Below the pieces are notes generated by a model. The model was not told where the DNA came from and made no database searches. It was given only the letters and a program-made list of their open reading frames with translations. The translations under genes were made by a program, and so were the position numbers. Of a DNA stretch of 64,000 nt, positions 46,126 to 56,970 are shown in pieces (the stretch's first letter is position 1; each line of letters begins with the position of its first letter). Source of the DNA: Cordilura impudica (lineage: Eukaryota > Arthropoda > Insecta > Diptera > Scathophagidae); the NCBI GenBank assembly GCA_963682025.1, contig OY821519.1, positions 74,766,314 through 74,830,313 on the forward strand, given 5' to 3'.

Positions 46126-47047
46126 TTTTCATTTCATTTCATTTCATTTCATTTCATTTCATTTCATTTCATTTCATTTCATTCCATTTCATTTCATTTC
46201 ATTTCATTTCATTTCATTTCATTGCATTTCATTTCATTTCATTTCATTTCAGTTCAGTTCCTTACAGACTATAACTAAAATTAAAATTTATTACATAAAT
46301 TAAATAAATATTTCTGATTTTATAAATTTAATAACTCAAATAGAAACAGCTTAAAACTTTCTTTTGAAGTACAAAATTCAATAGTGCGATCCAAATTTTT
46401 TAACGGCCTTTTCATTTATGTTATTGAGATCGTTACAAGCACGATTTAACGTACTGTTTATTGCATAATTAGTTCGATGGTACGATATATTAAATATATG
46501 ATGATTATGACGTGACATTCTAGAAGGGACATAAAAAGATATCTGAGAGAGAAGGTCATGACAATCAATACCACAAGCAATTAAATCAAATATAAACAGT
46601 AAGCTTTGAAATCTACGTCTATATTCTAAAGTCTCAAGACCAAGAAGCAAGCAATTAGCTTCGTATGAGGGTAAGGGTTCAACAAAATTAATTGACGAGA
46701 GAGCGTATTTAGGAAACACACGTTCCACTTGCTCAATGCGAGAGATGTGTTTCCCACAATGTGCACTCCACACGATAGCAGCATACTCTAATTTTGATCT
46801 AACATAAGATGTGTAGATCAATTTTAATGTATGAGGATCAGAAAAATCAGAGCAATTTCTCCATATACAATAAATAAAATTTATATGTGGAATGAAAGAC
46901 ATTGTAGAGTCAAAAACAACTCCCAGATCAGTAACTATGTCAATAGTAGTTAAATTGTGACCACCCTAACTAAAACAAGACGGTATCGGATTGCGAGATC
47001 TAGAGAAAGAGACATGACGACATTTTGAAAGATTTAAAACCAGATTA
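46126..47047 (-). mobile_element. CR1-like LINE fragment, 3' part
   Basis: The minus-strand frame 46378-46902 reads SYVRSKLEYAAIVWSAHCGK, then SRIEQVERVFPKYAL, closely matching the CR1-like RT C-terminus at 8880-9420. The 3' tail is the TTTCA microsatellite. Upstream coding continues as LNLSKCRHVSFSRSRNP and stops at 47047. The missing upstream piece is at 52545-52690, across a later LINE insertion. Confidence 0.85.
46128..46255. repeat. (TTTCA)n microsatellite
   Basis: About 25 pentamers, the expanded 3' tail of the CR1-like fragment; the full copy at 9560-9580 has only 4-5 units. Confidence 0.9.
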
Positions 47048-47253
47048 GTTAGTTATTGTTCTTTATTCATATTCAAATTAGTACTTACATTTTTATTTTT
47101 ATGAACAATATAAATTAAAATAATAAGTAACATACGACTATGACATTGTGTCATAAATCGGATAGAGAGTTACTTAAATACGTTACAATAATGTGTTTTT
47201 TTTTTATTTTTTTGCAAAGTGAATCAGTAATTAAATTCAGAGATAAGTTCCTT

Positions 47254-47631
47254 TCAATAACCCATCGCATCTGTAATAAAATGATATATTTGTTTAAAAT
47301 ATGTTTTTGCATTATTTAGCAAGCAAATCATATCATTTTCCGTTAAGAAAGCCTTTTTAAAATATTTATATCTGAACTCGAGGAGAATTGAGCATTTGGC
47401 TATAAAATGAAGTATATCTTCTGCATCATTAAGATTGCATAGTGAAGATATACATTGTCTTTGCTGTTGAAATCTTGTTCCATTGAGCTCAATTAAATCG
47501 CATCTAGCTTTAAAAATATAGCTTATTGTATTTATATTGTTTGAGATTTCAAAATAAGTTTGGTTTTCTTTAAAGTTAAGCTTTGAATAGAGACGAGTTG
47601 TTCGAGTTGCCTTTTCTTTATTTATTTCCAT
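47254..47631 (-). pseudogene. LINE ORF2 C-terminal domain remnant
   Basis: An open frame of 125 codons on the far side of the hAT insertion. It contains YIFKARCDLIELNGTRFQQQ and CISSLCNLNDAEDILHFIAK, a Cys-x2-Cys...His-x4-Cys cluster typical of I/Jockey-type C-termini. About 50 residues between it and the RT piece appear lost at the insertion. Confidence 0.7.
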
Positions 47632-47720
47632 TTATCTTAATTTAATGCCATTCATTCCTTTGTTGTACATTCCGAAATGCTTATTGTGCTAAAATTGAGT
47701 GCTAGCTTTTCAAGGATGAT

Positions 47721-49591
47721 ATGAACATGAGTTGTATAACGGTTCTAGATAGCAGTATTGGTATTTCCTTAATCGATATTTCACAAAATGAAGTTAGTGA
47801 AATAATATTGATTTCAGATCTTCCCAAGACATCATCGACAACACTAGTTACATACAGAGCATCTATAACACCAACAACATACACAACGTCAGCAACTCCA
47901 ACAACATCGTCATCATTATCTTCAGTTTCCACAATATCATCATCATTATCTTCAGTTTCCACAATATCATCATCTTCCGTTTCCGCGATATCATCATCAT
48001 CATCAGCTTCCACTACACCACCAAATTTTAAAAAACCTACAACCTCCAACAACATTGTCATCATTATCTTCAGTTTCCACAATATCATCATCATTATCTT
48101 CAGTTTCCACAATATCATCATCATCAGTTTCCGCGATATCATCATCATCATCAGCTTCCACTACACCACCAAATTTTAAAAAACCTAAATCAAAGAAAAA
48201 TGGCGTGTTGCACAACTTTCTCGATATGACCTCTAAAAAAGATGAGGAAGAAATTAATGAATTAGTAGCCAGATTCTTTTTCGGATGCAACATTCCACTC
48301 AAGGTTATTGAACCAAAGCATTTTAAAGATCTTCTACAGAAATTAAGACCAGCTTATTCCATAGTTTTAGCAAGCAGAAAACACTTTCAACAACTTTATT
48401 GGATAAAGAATATGAGAGGCAGATTGTAAAAGCCAGCAACCAAATTGGATTAGACTCAGCTCTTCTAATCGATGGCTGGAAAAATACTGCGAGTAATAGC
48501 AAGCTAGTAGTTACCATGCTTCATAATGCTAGTGGAGAAAAGGCATTTCCAAATGCGTGAGACTTATCAAGCGAAAGTGAGACGTCAGAGAAGCTATCAG
48601 AGAAAATTGATGAATCAATTGAACTAGCAAAGAAAGTGTAAGGCACTGAAGTGTATGCAGTTGTTTCAGACAACGCTGCTAATTTGATCAGGATGGGCAA
48701 AATCGTTAATATCTGGCATAACAACTGCAGTGCCCACGTCGCTAACCTGCTTGCTAAAAATATAGTGGATAATGATACCGCAGACAAAGTTACAAAAATT
48801 TTGAAAGAGTTTCGCCACCCAGACCTTGAAAAATTAATCATTGAAAAAGGTGGTACTAAAATCAAAATTCCTGCAGCAACTCGTTGGTGCTCTATGCGCG
48901 ATTGTTTCCTGTGTTTGAAAAATAACGTAAAATTCATGCGCCAGTTGGTTGCAAACTCATCGCGAAAATTTAAAAACGACATAAAAATCTCCTATTTGAT
49001 GATATGCTCTTTGAAAGGGTGGAGGAGGAAATCGCTTTAGTGGACCCAGTTTGCGCGTTATTAAATAATGTGCAATTCTCAAATTGCTGTGTAGCCGAAG
49101 CTGTTAATCACTCATTAAATGAACCTAATAGTTTGAAAAAAATATTTTGTGACCGCAAAGATCAAGCGCTTAATGTATATGCCCTCAGTGCATATTTCTT
49201 AAATTCCTTTTATGATAGAAAGAAGCTCTCTACAAAACAAACAAATTCAGTAACAAGCTTTCTTTTCGCAGAGTTGACTGGTGAAGGTTTGCGTGAATTG
49301 GATTTGTTTTTGAGTCGCAAAGATTATTTCAATGTGTTGTTCTCAAAAGATTTGGGCAATGATGCTGGATTGTTTTGGCGCATGGCGTCTTTAAAATATC
49401 CATCATTGTCTTCTCTGGCTTGCAAACTTATAAACATACCGGCCTCATCTGCTCAAATAGAATGGGTTTTCTCAAACTGGAGCTACATACATTCTGATAT
49501 AAGAAACCGACTAACTTTTGACCGTTCAAAAAAATTAATACACATTTATTATAGCTTGAAAATGAATAACATCCCTTGTGATGATGATTAA
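47721..49591 (+). pseudogene. hAT-family transposase, frameshifted
   Basis: A Ser/Thr-rich N-terminal part (47721-48190) includes a 148-bp tandem duplication. The DUF659-like hAT core follows: LLIDGWKNTASN with the first catalytic-type Asp (about 48463-48498), YAVVSDNAANLI with the second (about 48655-48690), TRWCSMRDCF with the conserved Trp, and finally the dimerisation region IPASSAQIEWVFSNWSYIHS with the Glu (about 49435-49494). The pieces lie in several frames (breaks near 48190, 48400 and 49000) with extra stops. It is a relative of the hAT group often annotated as DUF659/hAT C-terminal dimerisation proteins. Inactive. Confidence 0.8.
47895..48190. repeat. 148-bp tandem duplication in the hAT N-terminal region
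   Basis: GCTTCCACTACACCACCAAA recurs at 48006 and 48154. Each unit also contains two 30-bp TCATTATCTTCAGTTTCCAC subrepeats and TCA trinucleotide runs. The duplication shifts the frame. Confidence 0.85.
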
Positions 49592-49750
49592 ATATGTATA
49601 TTTTCTTAACAATAAGGATTTCTTTTGTTTTTTTGCTTAAATATATACACATGTTATATATATGTTTTTCTTAAATAAAAAAAAAAATTTATGAGCAAAT
49701 TCTTTGATTTCTTCTTAATTCTAGGAAGAAAAACAGAAAAATATGAACTT

Positions 49751-49857
49751 GTTTACGTTTACTTGTCTGTTTACGTTTACATCAATTGAAATCTGTTTAC
49801 GTTTACGTTTTTTTACGCGTAAACAGCAGTCGTAAACAGCGTAAACAGTTTACGCGC
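49751..49857. repeat. GTTTACG subterminal repeat cluster (hAT right end)
   Basis: About ten copies of GTTTAC/GTAAAC in both orientations within 107 bp, ending AGTTTACGCGCCCATCC. Confidence 0.8.
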
Positions 49858-51400
49858 CCATCCATGATTTGTACCAATAAGATTCTTTCTCAATTATTAG
49901 TTTCGTAAGCTGGTTAGGTAAGTGATTTTCATTATATTCGTGTAGAGTTCTTATTATATAAAGAAGATGTAAATCTAATGTGTAAATGTGGTTATTTTCA
50001 ATACCAGTTTCAAGCATTAATACATATGTGGGTGTGAAATTCGGCAATTTTAAAATCTTTTTTAAAAAATATCTTTGAAGCTTGTCCACTTCATTGAAAA
50101 GGTAAAATCCCAACATTTGGACTCCATATGATTGAATAGCTCGGCAAACCGATTTAAATAAATTCCACTTTGTATCTAAGCCTATCTCTTTTTTTGCTAA
50201 GAAATCCTTCCATATATTTCTATTTCTATTTTCCAAATATTTTTTAAAGGATATTTTTGGAGATAATGTAACACCAAGATATGTGTATTCGTTACTTACA
50301 GTTATAGGCTCTCCTTTAAAAAACCAACTTTCACCTGTTGAGATTTTTCCTCCATTTCTAAATATCATCATTTCTGATTTACTTAAATTTACCTCAAGAT
50401 TCCACATTTTACAATATGTTTCGAGGTTGTGTAACACATTTTGCATTATCATCAGCCAAAATTACGATGTCATCAGCATACATCAATAATCTAATGTTTG
50501 TAGATCCTACGTTTATTCCCTCTTCTAGATAAGAATACAAATCATTCAGGTAAATGGAAAAAAGCATTGGGATAACAAGCAACCTTGTTTTACTCCTGAT
50601 GAAGTCTCGAACTCGTCAAATAGATATTCTCCATTCCAGACAGCAAATTTAGTATGACAGTAAATACTTTCTATCATATTAACCATTTTCGTTGACATAG
50701 CAATGCTATGCAGTTTATATGTTAATGATTTTCTACAGACTTTTTCGAATGCGGCTTTGAAATCCACAAAAAAATGCGTACAGTTTTTTTCTTTCCTTAA
50801 ACTTTATGTGGTCAGTCGCAGCTAAATTATACAAATTATCGACAGTGGAATATCCTTCTCTAAATCCAGCTTGGTATTCAGTTAAAATATTGTGTCTATT
50901 AAGCCAGACATTTATTCTTTTTTTAATGATACCCATAAAAATCTTTGCTACTGTGTTCATAAAAGATATTCCTCAATAGTTGCTAGCAATATCTTTGTTA
51001 CCTTTTTTGTAATTGGGAAATTTTTCGTCTAACATTGAGGATTCAAAAATAAGATTTAAGATTGTGTTAGTCCTTGTAGGAATGTATCAGATGCATTTTT
51101 AAAAATTTCGTAACTGACTCTATCTTCTCCAGGAGCTTTGTTACACTTAGCCTTGGCCAACACACTTTTTACTTCTAATGTGTTTATTGGGTAATCTAAA
51201 TCATCATCAGTATAAAACATGGGCACATACATTATATTATTTGAATTTTGTGATGGATTGAGTAGATCAGCGAAGTGTTGTCTAAAAACATGTATTTCAA
51301 TTCCGGGATTCGGTTTTAATTCTTTATTTTGAATTTCTTTGATTAGCTTTCATCAATCTTTACTATTTTTAACGTTATTTATTTTATTTTCTATGCTTTT
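49850..51400 (-). pseudogene. LINE reverse transcriptase remnant
   Basis: The minus strand gives an N-terminal RT region (about 50733-50960: MNTVAKIFMGIIKKRINVWL, EYQAGFREGYST), then MDFKAAFEKV (first Asp), SSGVKQGCLLS, LLMYADDIVILA (YADD at about 50478-50489), and LSKSEMMIFRNGGKIS with YTYLGVTLSP. It ends at the hAT boundary near 49862. Stops and frameshifts separate the blocks. Confidence 0.75.
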
Positions 51401-51583
51401 ATAGTATTCAGATTTACTTTTTTCATATAAAGTTTAAATTTTTTATTTTCAAAAAGATATTTTTCCTTGTTGGCTTCTGTGGGATTTTGGCGATAGAATT
51501 GTAATGTAATAAATGATTTTTCCCTGGAATTAAATAATTTTAAATTAAACCATTTGTTTTCTTTTTTAATTTGAAACTCGTTT

Positions 51584-52528
51584 TCATAATAATTTTGTTT
51601 TGACATATTTTATAATGTCGGTTATTTCCTTCAATTGTAATATATTTCTTTGTTGTTTGTACGAGGATAAGTTTTGATCCAGTATTTCTCTGTATTCATT
51701 TTTCTTTCTCTCATCCCATTTGAGTTTAGACAACAATTTCATTGGTTTAACAATGTTTACAATTTCTATGTTCACAGTCAGCATTATTGGCATATGGTCG
51801 GAGCATATTTTATTTTCTACCGTAAGCCTTTCAATTGCTTCCAAATTAGCATGTGCCACCGCACATATATCAATAACTGATTCGCCTTTGCTGCTCATAA
51901 AAGTAAAATTGCCTATTTCATCACCCATTGTACACCCATTTAAAATATGCAATCCAAAATCTTCACACACGTCCGAGAACATCTTCCCTTTCGAGTTTTT
52001 CTCATGATCTCTAGTTTTCCTTAAATCGAAACCTGCTTTAAACGTTGATTTAATAAAATCGTCAAGGGGTTGTTGTAAGCTTCCTATTCGGATATTAAGA
52101 TCTCCTATTATAATTAGGATTTCAACATCTTCGTTAATAAGAAAATTGTTAGCCGTATCATAATCTTCCTTCCATGATGCTGCTCTCAAATATAAGGGCA
52201 TTATATTAATAGTTTTATTCAAAGTTTTCAGTATAATATAGTTTATGCCATTTTCTGATCTAAATTGATAGTTAATATTTACTCATTTTAGATCTTTTTT
52301 CACTCCATAAACATAGCCTCCAATTCCTCTACCACAATTACTGATTCTTGTTGCTGGTTTCCAAAAAGTATCGTAACCATTGAAAAACTTTTTAAGTCCT
52401 TCTATTTTTAATTCTAACATGTGAGTTTCTAATAATATAAATACATCACAAGTTTTTATATATTGGAAAAATTCATTGTATAAAAGTTTGTTTTCTAATC
52501 CATGTAAGTTATAAGATAAAATTTTCAA
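51584..52528 (-). pseudogene. LINE endonuclease domain remnant
   Basis: Frames read ILSYNLHGLENKLLYNEF, VFILLETHML (ET Glu), then after a break ILIIIGDLNIRIGSL (GDLN motif), GKMFSDVCEDFGLHILNGCT and ENKICSDHMPIMLTV (SDH motif). This is the APE-type endonuclease order. A frameshift/stop lies around 52223-52282. It would nick target DNA; inactive here. Confidence 0.75.
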
Positions 52529-52544
52529 AAAATTGTTTATTTTG

Positions 52545-52690
52545 AAACCAGATTATTAACCAAACACCACTCATGAAGATTATTTAAATCATTTTGTAAG
52601 TTATATATATCAAGCAAGGAGGATAAGTGACAGTTTATTTTTAAATCATCAACATAAAGCAAAAAGCGTTTGAGACATCATTTATAAACA
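52545..52690 (-). mobile_element. CR1-like LINE fragment, upstream part
   Basis: The minus strand reads INDVSN then RFLLYVDDLKINCHLSS and NLQNDLNNLHEWCLVNN, the RT palm with YVDD instead of YADD. It joins to 47047 once the inserted LINE is removed. Confidence 0.8.
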
Positions 52691-52694
52691 AATA

Positions 52695-52915
52695 AATATA
52701 AATATAAACAAACTTTATTGGATACCCACTATATTTTTAGTATTGCTTCACAACACTGATGCATGAAGTCAATTAAATTGTTAATAGGATCCACTAAAAT
52801 CTATTATCTTGTTTGTGTCATTTCTTGCCAACATTTTTCAATTTACAATTTCCAATAGGTTTACTATGGGATTGATATCCGGTGATTGGGCTGGCCATTC
52901 AAAAAACTAACTACA
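52695..52915 (-). pseudogene. Tc1-like transposase C-terminal remnant
   Basis: The minus-strand frame gives EWPAQSPDINPIVNLLEIVN, matching the SPDLNPIE-NLW block around the third catalytic residue of Tc1-type enzymes (Glu replaced by Val here). DPINNLIDFMHQCCEAILKI follows in another frame, typical of the C-terminus. Confidence 0.6.
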
Positions 52916-52919
52916 TTAG

Positions 52920-53930
52920 ATTTTTAATTTATTTTTATTAATTTACTTATTTAAAGTCAATGGAATTACAAATATCGTTACAGGCTATATATATATATAG
53001 ATATATATACATATATAACAAATAAAACAACGACGACTTAATTACTTAGATATAGAAAAATTTTACGCGTCAAATATGCTTTATTTTCGGACAAATCGAT
53101 GATGTGGTAATTGCATTAAATTGCTCACAAAACCGGCTAAATGGATCATTATTAGCATAGTTAAATCGAAAATAATCAATATATAATCAAGAGCTTAAAG
53201 TTTCTTGTAGGTCTGGATGAATTTGAATTCAACTTAACAAGTAATTGAAGTCAATGTTACCATGGAATAAACTGAGCAAAAAGGAAATGCTAAGTATACT
53301 TGTGAGACTATTCAGTATCGGTAACTTGATTAGAGCAAGTCTGGATTTAAAAGAGGTAAGGCACGGTAGTTGCAAAGACAGAAAAAAAGTAATAGTTTCT
53401 GGACAGATTCGACAAGAATTAATATGAATATATGTAAAATGGATCCCATATTAAAGAATCATATTTCAGATAGGACGAACCAGGCATGTATTTAGATGGA
53501 TTAGAAAATTCTTTACTCCATCACTTCATAAATCCAAGAACGCCATAAGCTTTGTTTATTGCCAGAGATATATGCGGACGAAAATTAAATCAATGATCTA
53601 ATAGAGTGTCAAGATCTATAAATGTATCAACCGAGTCCACTTCACTATCATTCACAAAATAAGCAGGGTGTAGATTTTTACATCTGTAAAAGGAAATGTG
53701 CTTGCATATTTTTATATTGAGCTCTGCAAAAGTATTTAAATCAGACTGTAGCAAAAAATGTTGAATGTAATTTTGAACAGAGGAAAAAAGGTTGACATCA
53801 TTAGCGTACAAGAGAATTTTTGAATAACATTCGGTAACAACCTTGGAGAGGTATGTTGGCTCACTATAATGTTGGAACTTCCAGGCCAGGGAAATATTTT
53901 CCTCCACGTAAGAATACATTACGTCCTATA
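52920..53930 (-). mobile_element. Second CR1-like LINE fragment
   Basis: The frame at 53590-53919 reads ILLYANDVNLFSSVQNY (YADD is YAND), FLLQSDLNTFAELN, then NIKICKHISFYRCKN. It continues past a stop as FRPHISLAINKAYGVLGF. The 3' end (about 52925-52975) resembles the CR1-like tail (ATTCCATTGACTTTAAATAA). Central and 5' parts are missing, and a TA-rich run lies near 52988-53020. Confidence 0.65.
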
Positions 53931-53938
53931 GTAATTAG

Positions 53939-56555
53939 CCCTTTCGACCCCAACGTTGCCTGAGGGCAATTTCACTTGTTTGTCGATTTATGGTTGGTGA
54001 TCCTCTTATTTTTTTTTTTATCTTATTTATTTCTACTTACGGTGCTTATATATGTCTAGCTGTGATATGAGTTATAACAAGACAAGCAGTGCTTCAGTTG
54101 TGTCAATCACTTGCAAAAAACAACAGCTACTTCTGCTAAAATTAATGTGCTTTAAATTCAGTGACTTTCAAAAAAAGATTTAATAATAAATAAAATAAAA
54201 AATAAGCATAAATGATATTACAATTGTGTTTTCAAGAGAATAATAATTGCTAATTGAAAAGTGAAATTGTGTTTTGTATATAAATAACAGGTCAGAATTT
54301 TTCGAAATTGTCAAGTTGCTTGTGAGCAACTTCAGGCAATGGTATGCAATTTTAATTTTTTTTTTTGTAGTTATGAGACCAATGGTAAAAGGATTGACAA
54401 ATGAAGAAATACAGCGTGTATTACTATTTGATTGGGATATTTGAACGGATAATGAAAGTGAAGATGAAGAGGATGATACTTCTGATATATTGAATCATAA
54501 TTTGGAGGTGGTTATGGAAAGAGGAGACGATATAGAGGTCAACTTGCTTGAACGCCTGACAGGTGAAGAAGAGGAACAAACTGTAAGAGATATTGATGAT
54601 ACTGCTGTTGAAACAAGTACTTTTGAAATATCTGTGGTAGAGAAAATAGATGTGAAATCTTTGAAGTGGAGGTCAAAACCGTTTGAAGTGTAACAAAATG
54701 TGTTTGAGGAAATCACTTCTGTACCGTTAGAAGACATTCCTACACCAATCGAATACTTTCAAAAAAATTTCGATAGTAGTGTTTTTGAGCTTTTGAAAGA
54801 CCAAAGTAATTTGTTTGGAATGCAAAAATTTTGCATTGAACTGAAATGTACTGACGAGGAAATCAGACGATTTGTTGGAGTTCTATTATATTTGGGTATA
54901 ATAAAATTGCCTCAATTCATAATGGCATGGTCTCGTGAATTCAAGCTGACTGCTATAACTGATTCAATACCGCGTTTAGGATTTGACAAAATAAAACAGT
55001 GTCTCCATTTCAATGATAACAGCGTGCAACCTAAACAGGGACATTCAAACTATGACAAGTTGTATAAAATACGCCCTTTGCTGTTAATTTTAAAAGAAAA
55101 TTTTAATAAGTTACCACAGGAAGAAAACCAAAGTATTGATGAGCAGATAATTGCTTTCAAAGGTAAAAAGATATCAGTTCCATGTATACATAATAACATT
55201 TTATTGAAACTTTGTATTTAAGGTCGATCATCATTAAAATAATACAACCCAGCTAAGCCAAATAAATGGGGTTTGAAAATGTTTACGTGCGCTGGTGTAT
55301 CAAGAATAGTATATGATTTCACACTTTATGTTGGTGAAGGGACTTGTCCATCTTATAGGCTGGGAATATCTTCAGATGTCGTCCTTTACTTAGCCTCTAC
55401 TCATCCAAAACAAAAAAATTTTAAGTTATTTTTCGACAACTGGTTTACATCAGTAAGCTTCTTGGTAGCATTGAAAGAAATGGGAATATTTGCAACCGGT
55501 ACCATTCGAAAAAAACGGATGGGGAAGTGTGAATTACTATCAGATGCTGAACTCAAAAAGCGAGGACGAGGTTCATACGACATGAAATGTGAAATTAATT
55601 ACAATATAGCATGTGTAAAATGGTTAAATAATAAAGTAGTTCAGATGATATCTACATGCGTTGCAGATCGACCTATTGGGTCATGTAAACGTTGGAGTGC
55701 CCAAGAAAAATCATACATAAATATTTGAAGACCAGAGTTAATCGCTGCCAACAACAAAAACATGGGAGGTGTAGATCTTTCAGATATGCTGCGTAAAGTG
55801 AACCATCGTTCCAGAAAGTGGTATATCAGAATATTTTACTGGTGCTTGGGAGCAGCTGTAACAAATGCTTGGTTGCTTTATAGAAAGGATTTGAAAGCAC
55901 TGCTTTAAGCACAACTTGAAATAACTCGTGTGCCTCTAGAGTCTACATCTCTTTCTACAACTTTGCAAAGGAAGAGAGGGCGCCCGTATAATTTATCGGA
56001 AAATGATCTCACGCCTTCTCCTAGTAGTTCGCCAACATGCAGCTCAAAAAAGTACAGATATACGCTTACTCCGAAGGATTCAATTCGGTATGATCAAAGA
56101 GAACACTGGGTAGTGTTTGGTGAAAAAGGGCGTTGTAGGCTGTGTAAGACTGGAACACCTTTATCAAAATGCCTCAAATGTAATGTTCATTTATGTTGCA
56201 ACAATAACAAGAATTGTTTTTTGTCATTCCATACAAAATATGTATAGCAATAAAATGCTTTAAATTTATTCAAATCAATATAGTCACAAGAAATTCGTAT
56301 TTTAATTTTTTTGCGCTTAAAATTTTCATTTAATAAATAAAACCAATATTTTTGCTTCAAAAGAAAAACAATTGTTTAAAATTTTTTTTTATACCATTGT
56401 TGCCCAATGTTGCTCACAAGCAACTTTCTATAACTCGTAAACGGACGCTCGCAGCGACTTGAAATTTTTCATGAACATTCCGTGGGTAGGTAGTACATGG
56501 TGGAATAAGTCAAAAAAAATTTAGGACGTCTGGATAAAGTTTGGCCTCGAAAGGG
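53939..56555 (+). mobile_element. piggyBac-type transposon with TTAG flanks
   Basis: It is 2617 bp with ends CCCTTTCGA (left) and TCGAAAGGG (right), and a subterminal inverted pair AGTTGCTTGTGAGCAACT / AGTTGCTTGTGAGCAACA-like (about 54312-54332 and 56409-56428, itself near-palindromic). It is flanked on both sides by TTAG (53935-53938, 56556-56559) rather than the canonical TTAA. One transposase gene fills it. Confidence 0.85.
54373..56247 (+). pseudogene. piggyBac transposase, six in-frame stops, no frameshift
   Basis: ATG at 54373, preceded by a TTTGTAG acceptor-like sequence. One frame runs to 56247 with stops at about 54442, 54691, 55219, 55240, 55726 and 55906. Landmarks: acidic N-terminus, PLEDIPTPIEYFQ, SIDEQIIAFKGK (first catalytic Asp), LFFDNWFTSVSF (second Asp), NMGGVDLSDML (third Asp), a basic RKRGRP stretch, and a C-terminal Cys-rich finger CRLCKTGTPLSKCLKCNVHL. 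All domains and the DDD triad remain. The enzyme excises and reinserts at TTAA-like sites. Confidence 0.85.
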
Positions 56556-56564
56556 TTAGAGTAC

Positions 56565-56600
56565 CTTCTAGACCGACTATAATTTTCTTACTTGTTTTAG
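56565..56600 (+). repeat. Interspersed repeat family I, 3' end stub
   Basis: TCTAGACCGACTATAATTTT followed by CTTACTTGTTTTAG is the last 36 bp of the family, directly after the piggyBac. The piggyBac may have inserted into a copy whose 5' side is lost. Confidence 0.6.
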
Positions 56601-56803
56601 TTTTAGATTGTTAATTACCTCTTGAGGCAGCATATTTTGGAATTTGTTAAACTATCATGTTATTTAATTATCCTGTCACTGTTTTACGGAGCCTGCTTTC
56701 TAAACGAGCCATTCACGGTATTTCTTGATAATTTTTTGAAATTATGGATTATTCGTAGAATATTTCTCAAGTTTTCTTTTGCTTAATACCAGCAGTAAAG
56801 TCA

Positions 56804-56970
56804 TATATGTGACCTTGTCCGAGAAAAGGGACCTAGTGTGTGAAAATTAAGTTTTGAGAAAAAAACGCATTTAAAGTTTCTACACCCTTTTAGGTACCAG
56901 AATCCACCGTTTTTGACACAACCCGGTTTTTGACACATTAGGTCCCTTTTTTCGGAGAAGGTCACATATA
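56804..56970. repeat. 167-bp foldback MITE
   Basis: The arms of about 40 bp begin TATATGTGACCTTNTCCGA and continue AAAAGGGACCTANTGTGT. The interior also carries GAATCCACCG. No coding content; no target duplication recognised. Confidence 0.7.

Larger units (their letters stand above)
47650..49862 (+). mobile_element. hAT transposon remnant within the LINE
   Basis: It encodes a hAT transposase on the plus strand and ends on the right with a cluster of about ten GTTTACG/CGTAAAC words (49751-49857), the kind of subterminal binding-site array known from hAT elements. The matching left terminus is not recognisable and the 8-bp target duplication cannot be verified, so the left end is probably deleted. 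Confidence 0.7.
47048..52544 (-). mobile_element. I/Jockey-superfamily LINE inserted in the CR1 fragment, split by hAT
   Basis: It is flanked by an 11-bp duplication AAACCAGATTA (47037-47047 and 52545-52555). The CR1 coding reads continuously across the site (NNL|VLNLSKC), so the boundaries are exact. It is 5'-truncated at the endonuclease start. Pieces on the minus strand: endonuclease 51584-52528, RT 49850-51400, C-terminal domain 47254-47631. A hAT element occupies about 47650-49862. All frames are interrupted. Confidence 0.85.

Noticed and set aside
46066..46303. Ser/Phe/His/Ile repeat ORFs
   Set aside because: Translation of the TTTCA array at the LINE tail.
47702..48302. Asp/Glu-rich minus-strand ORFs
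   Set aside because: Antisense of the TCATCA-rich hAT N-terminal region.
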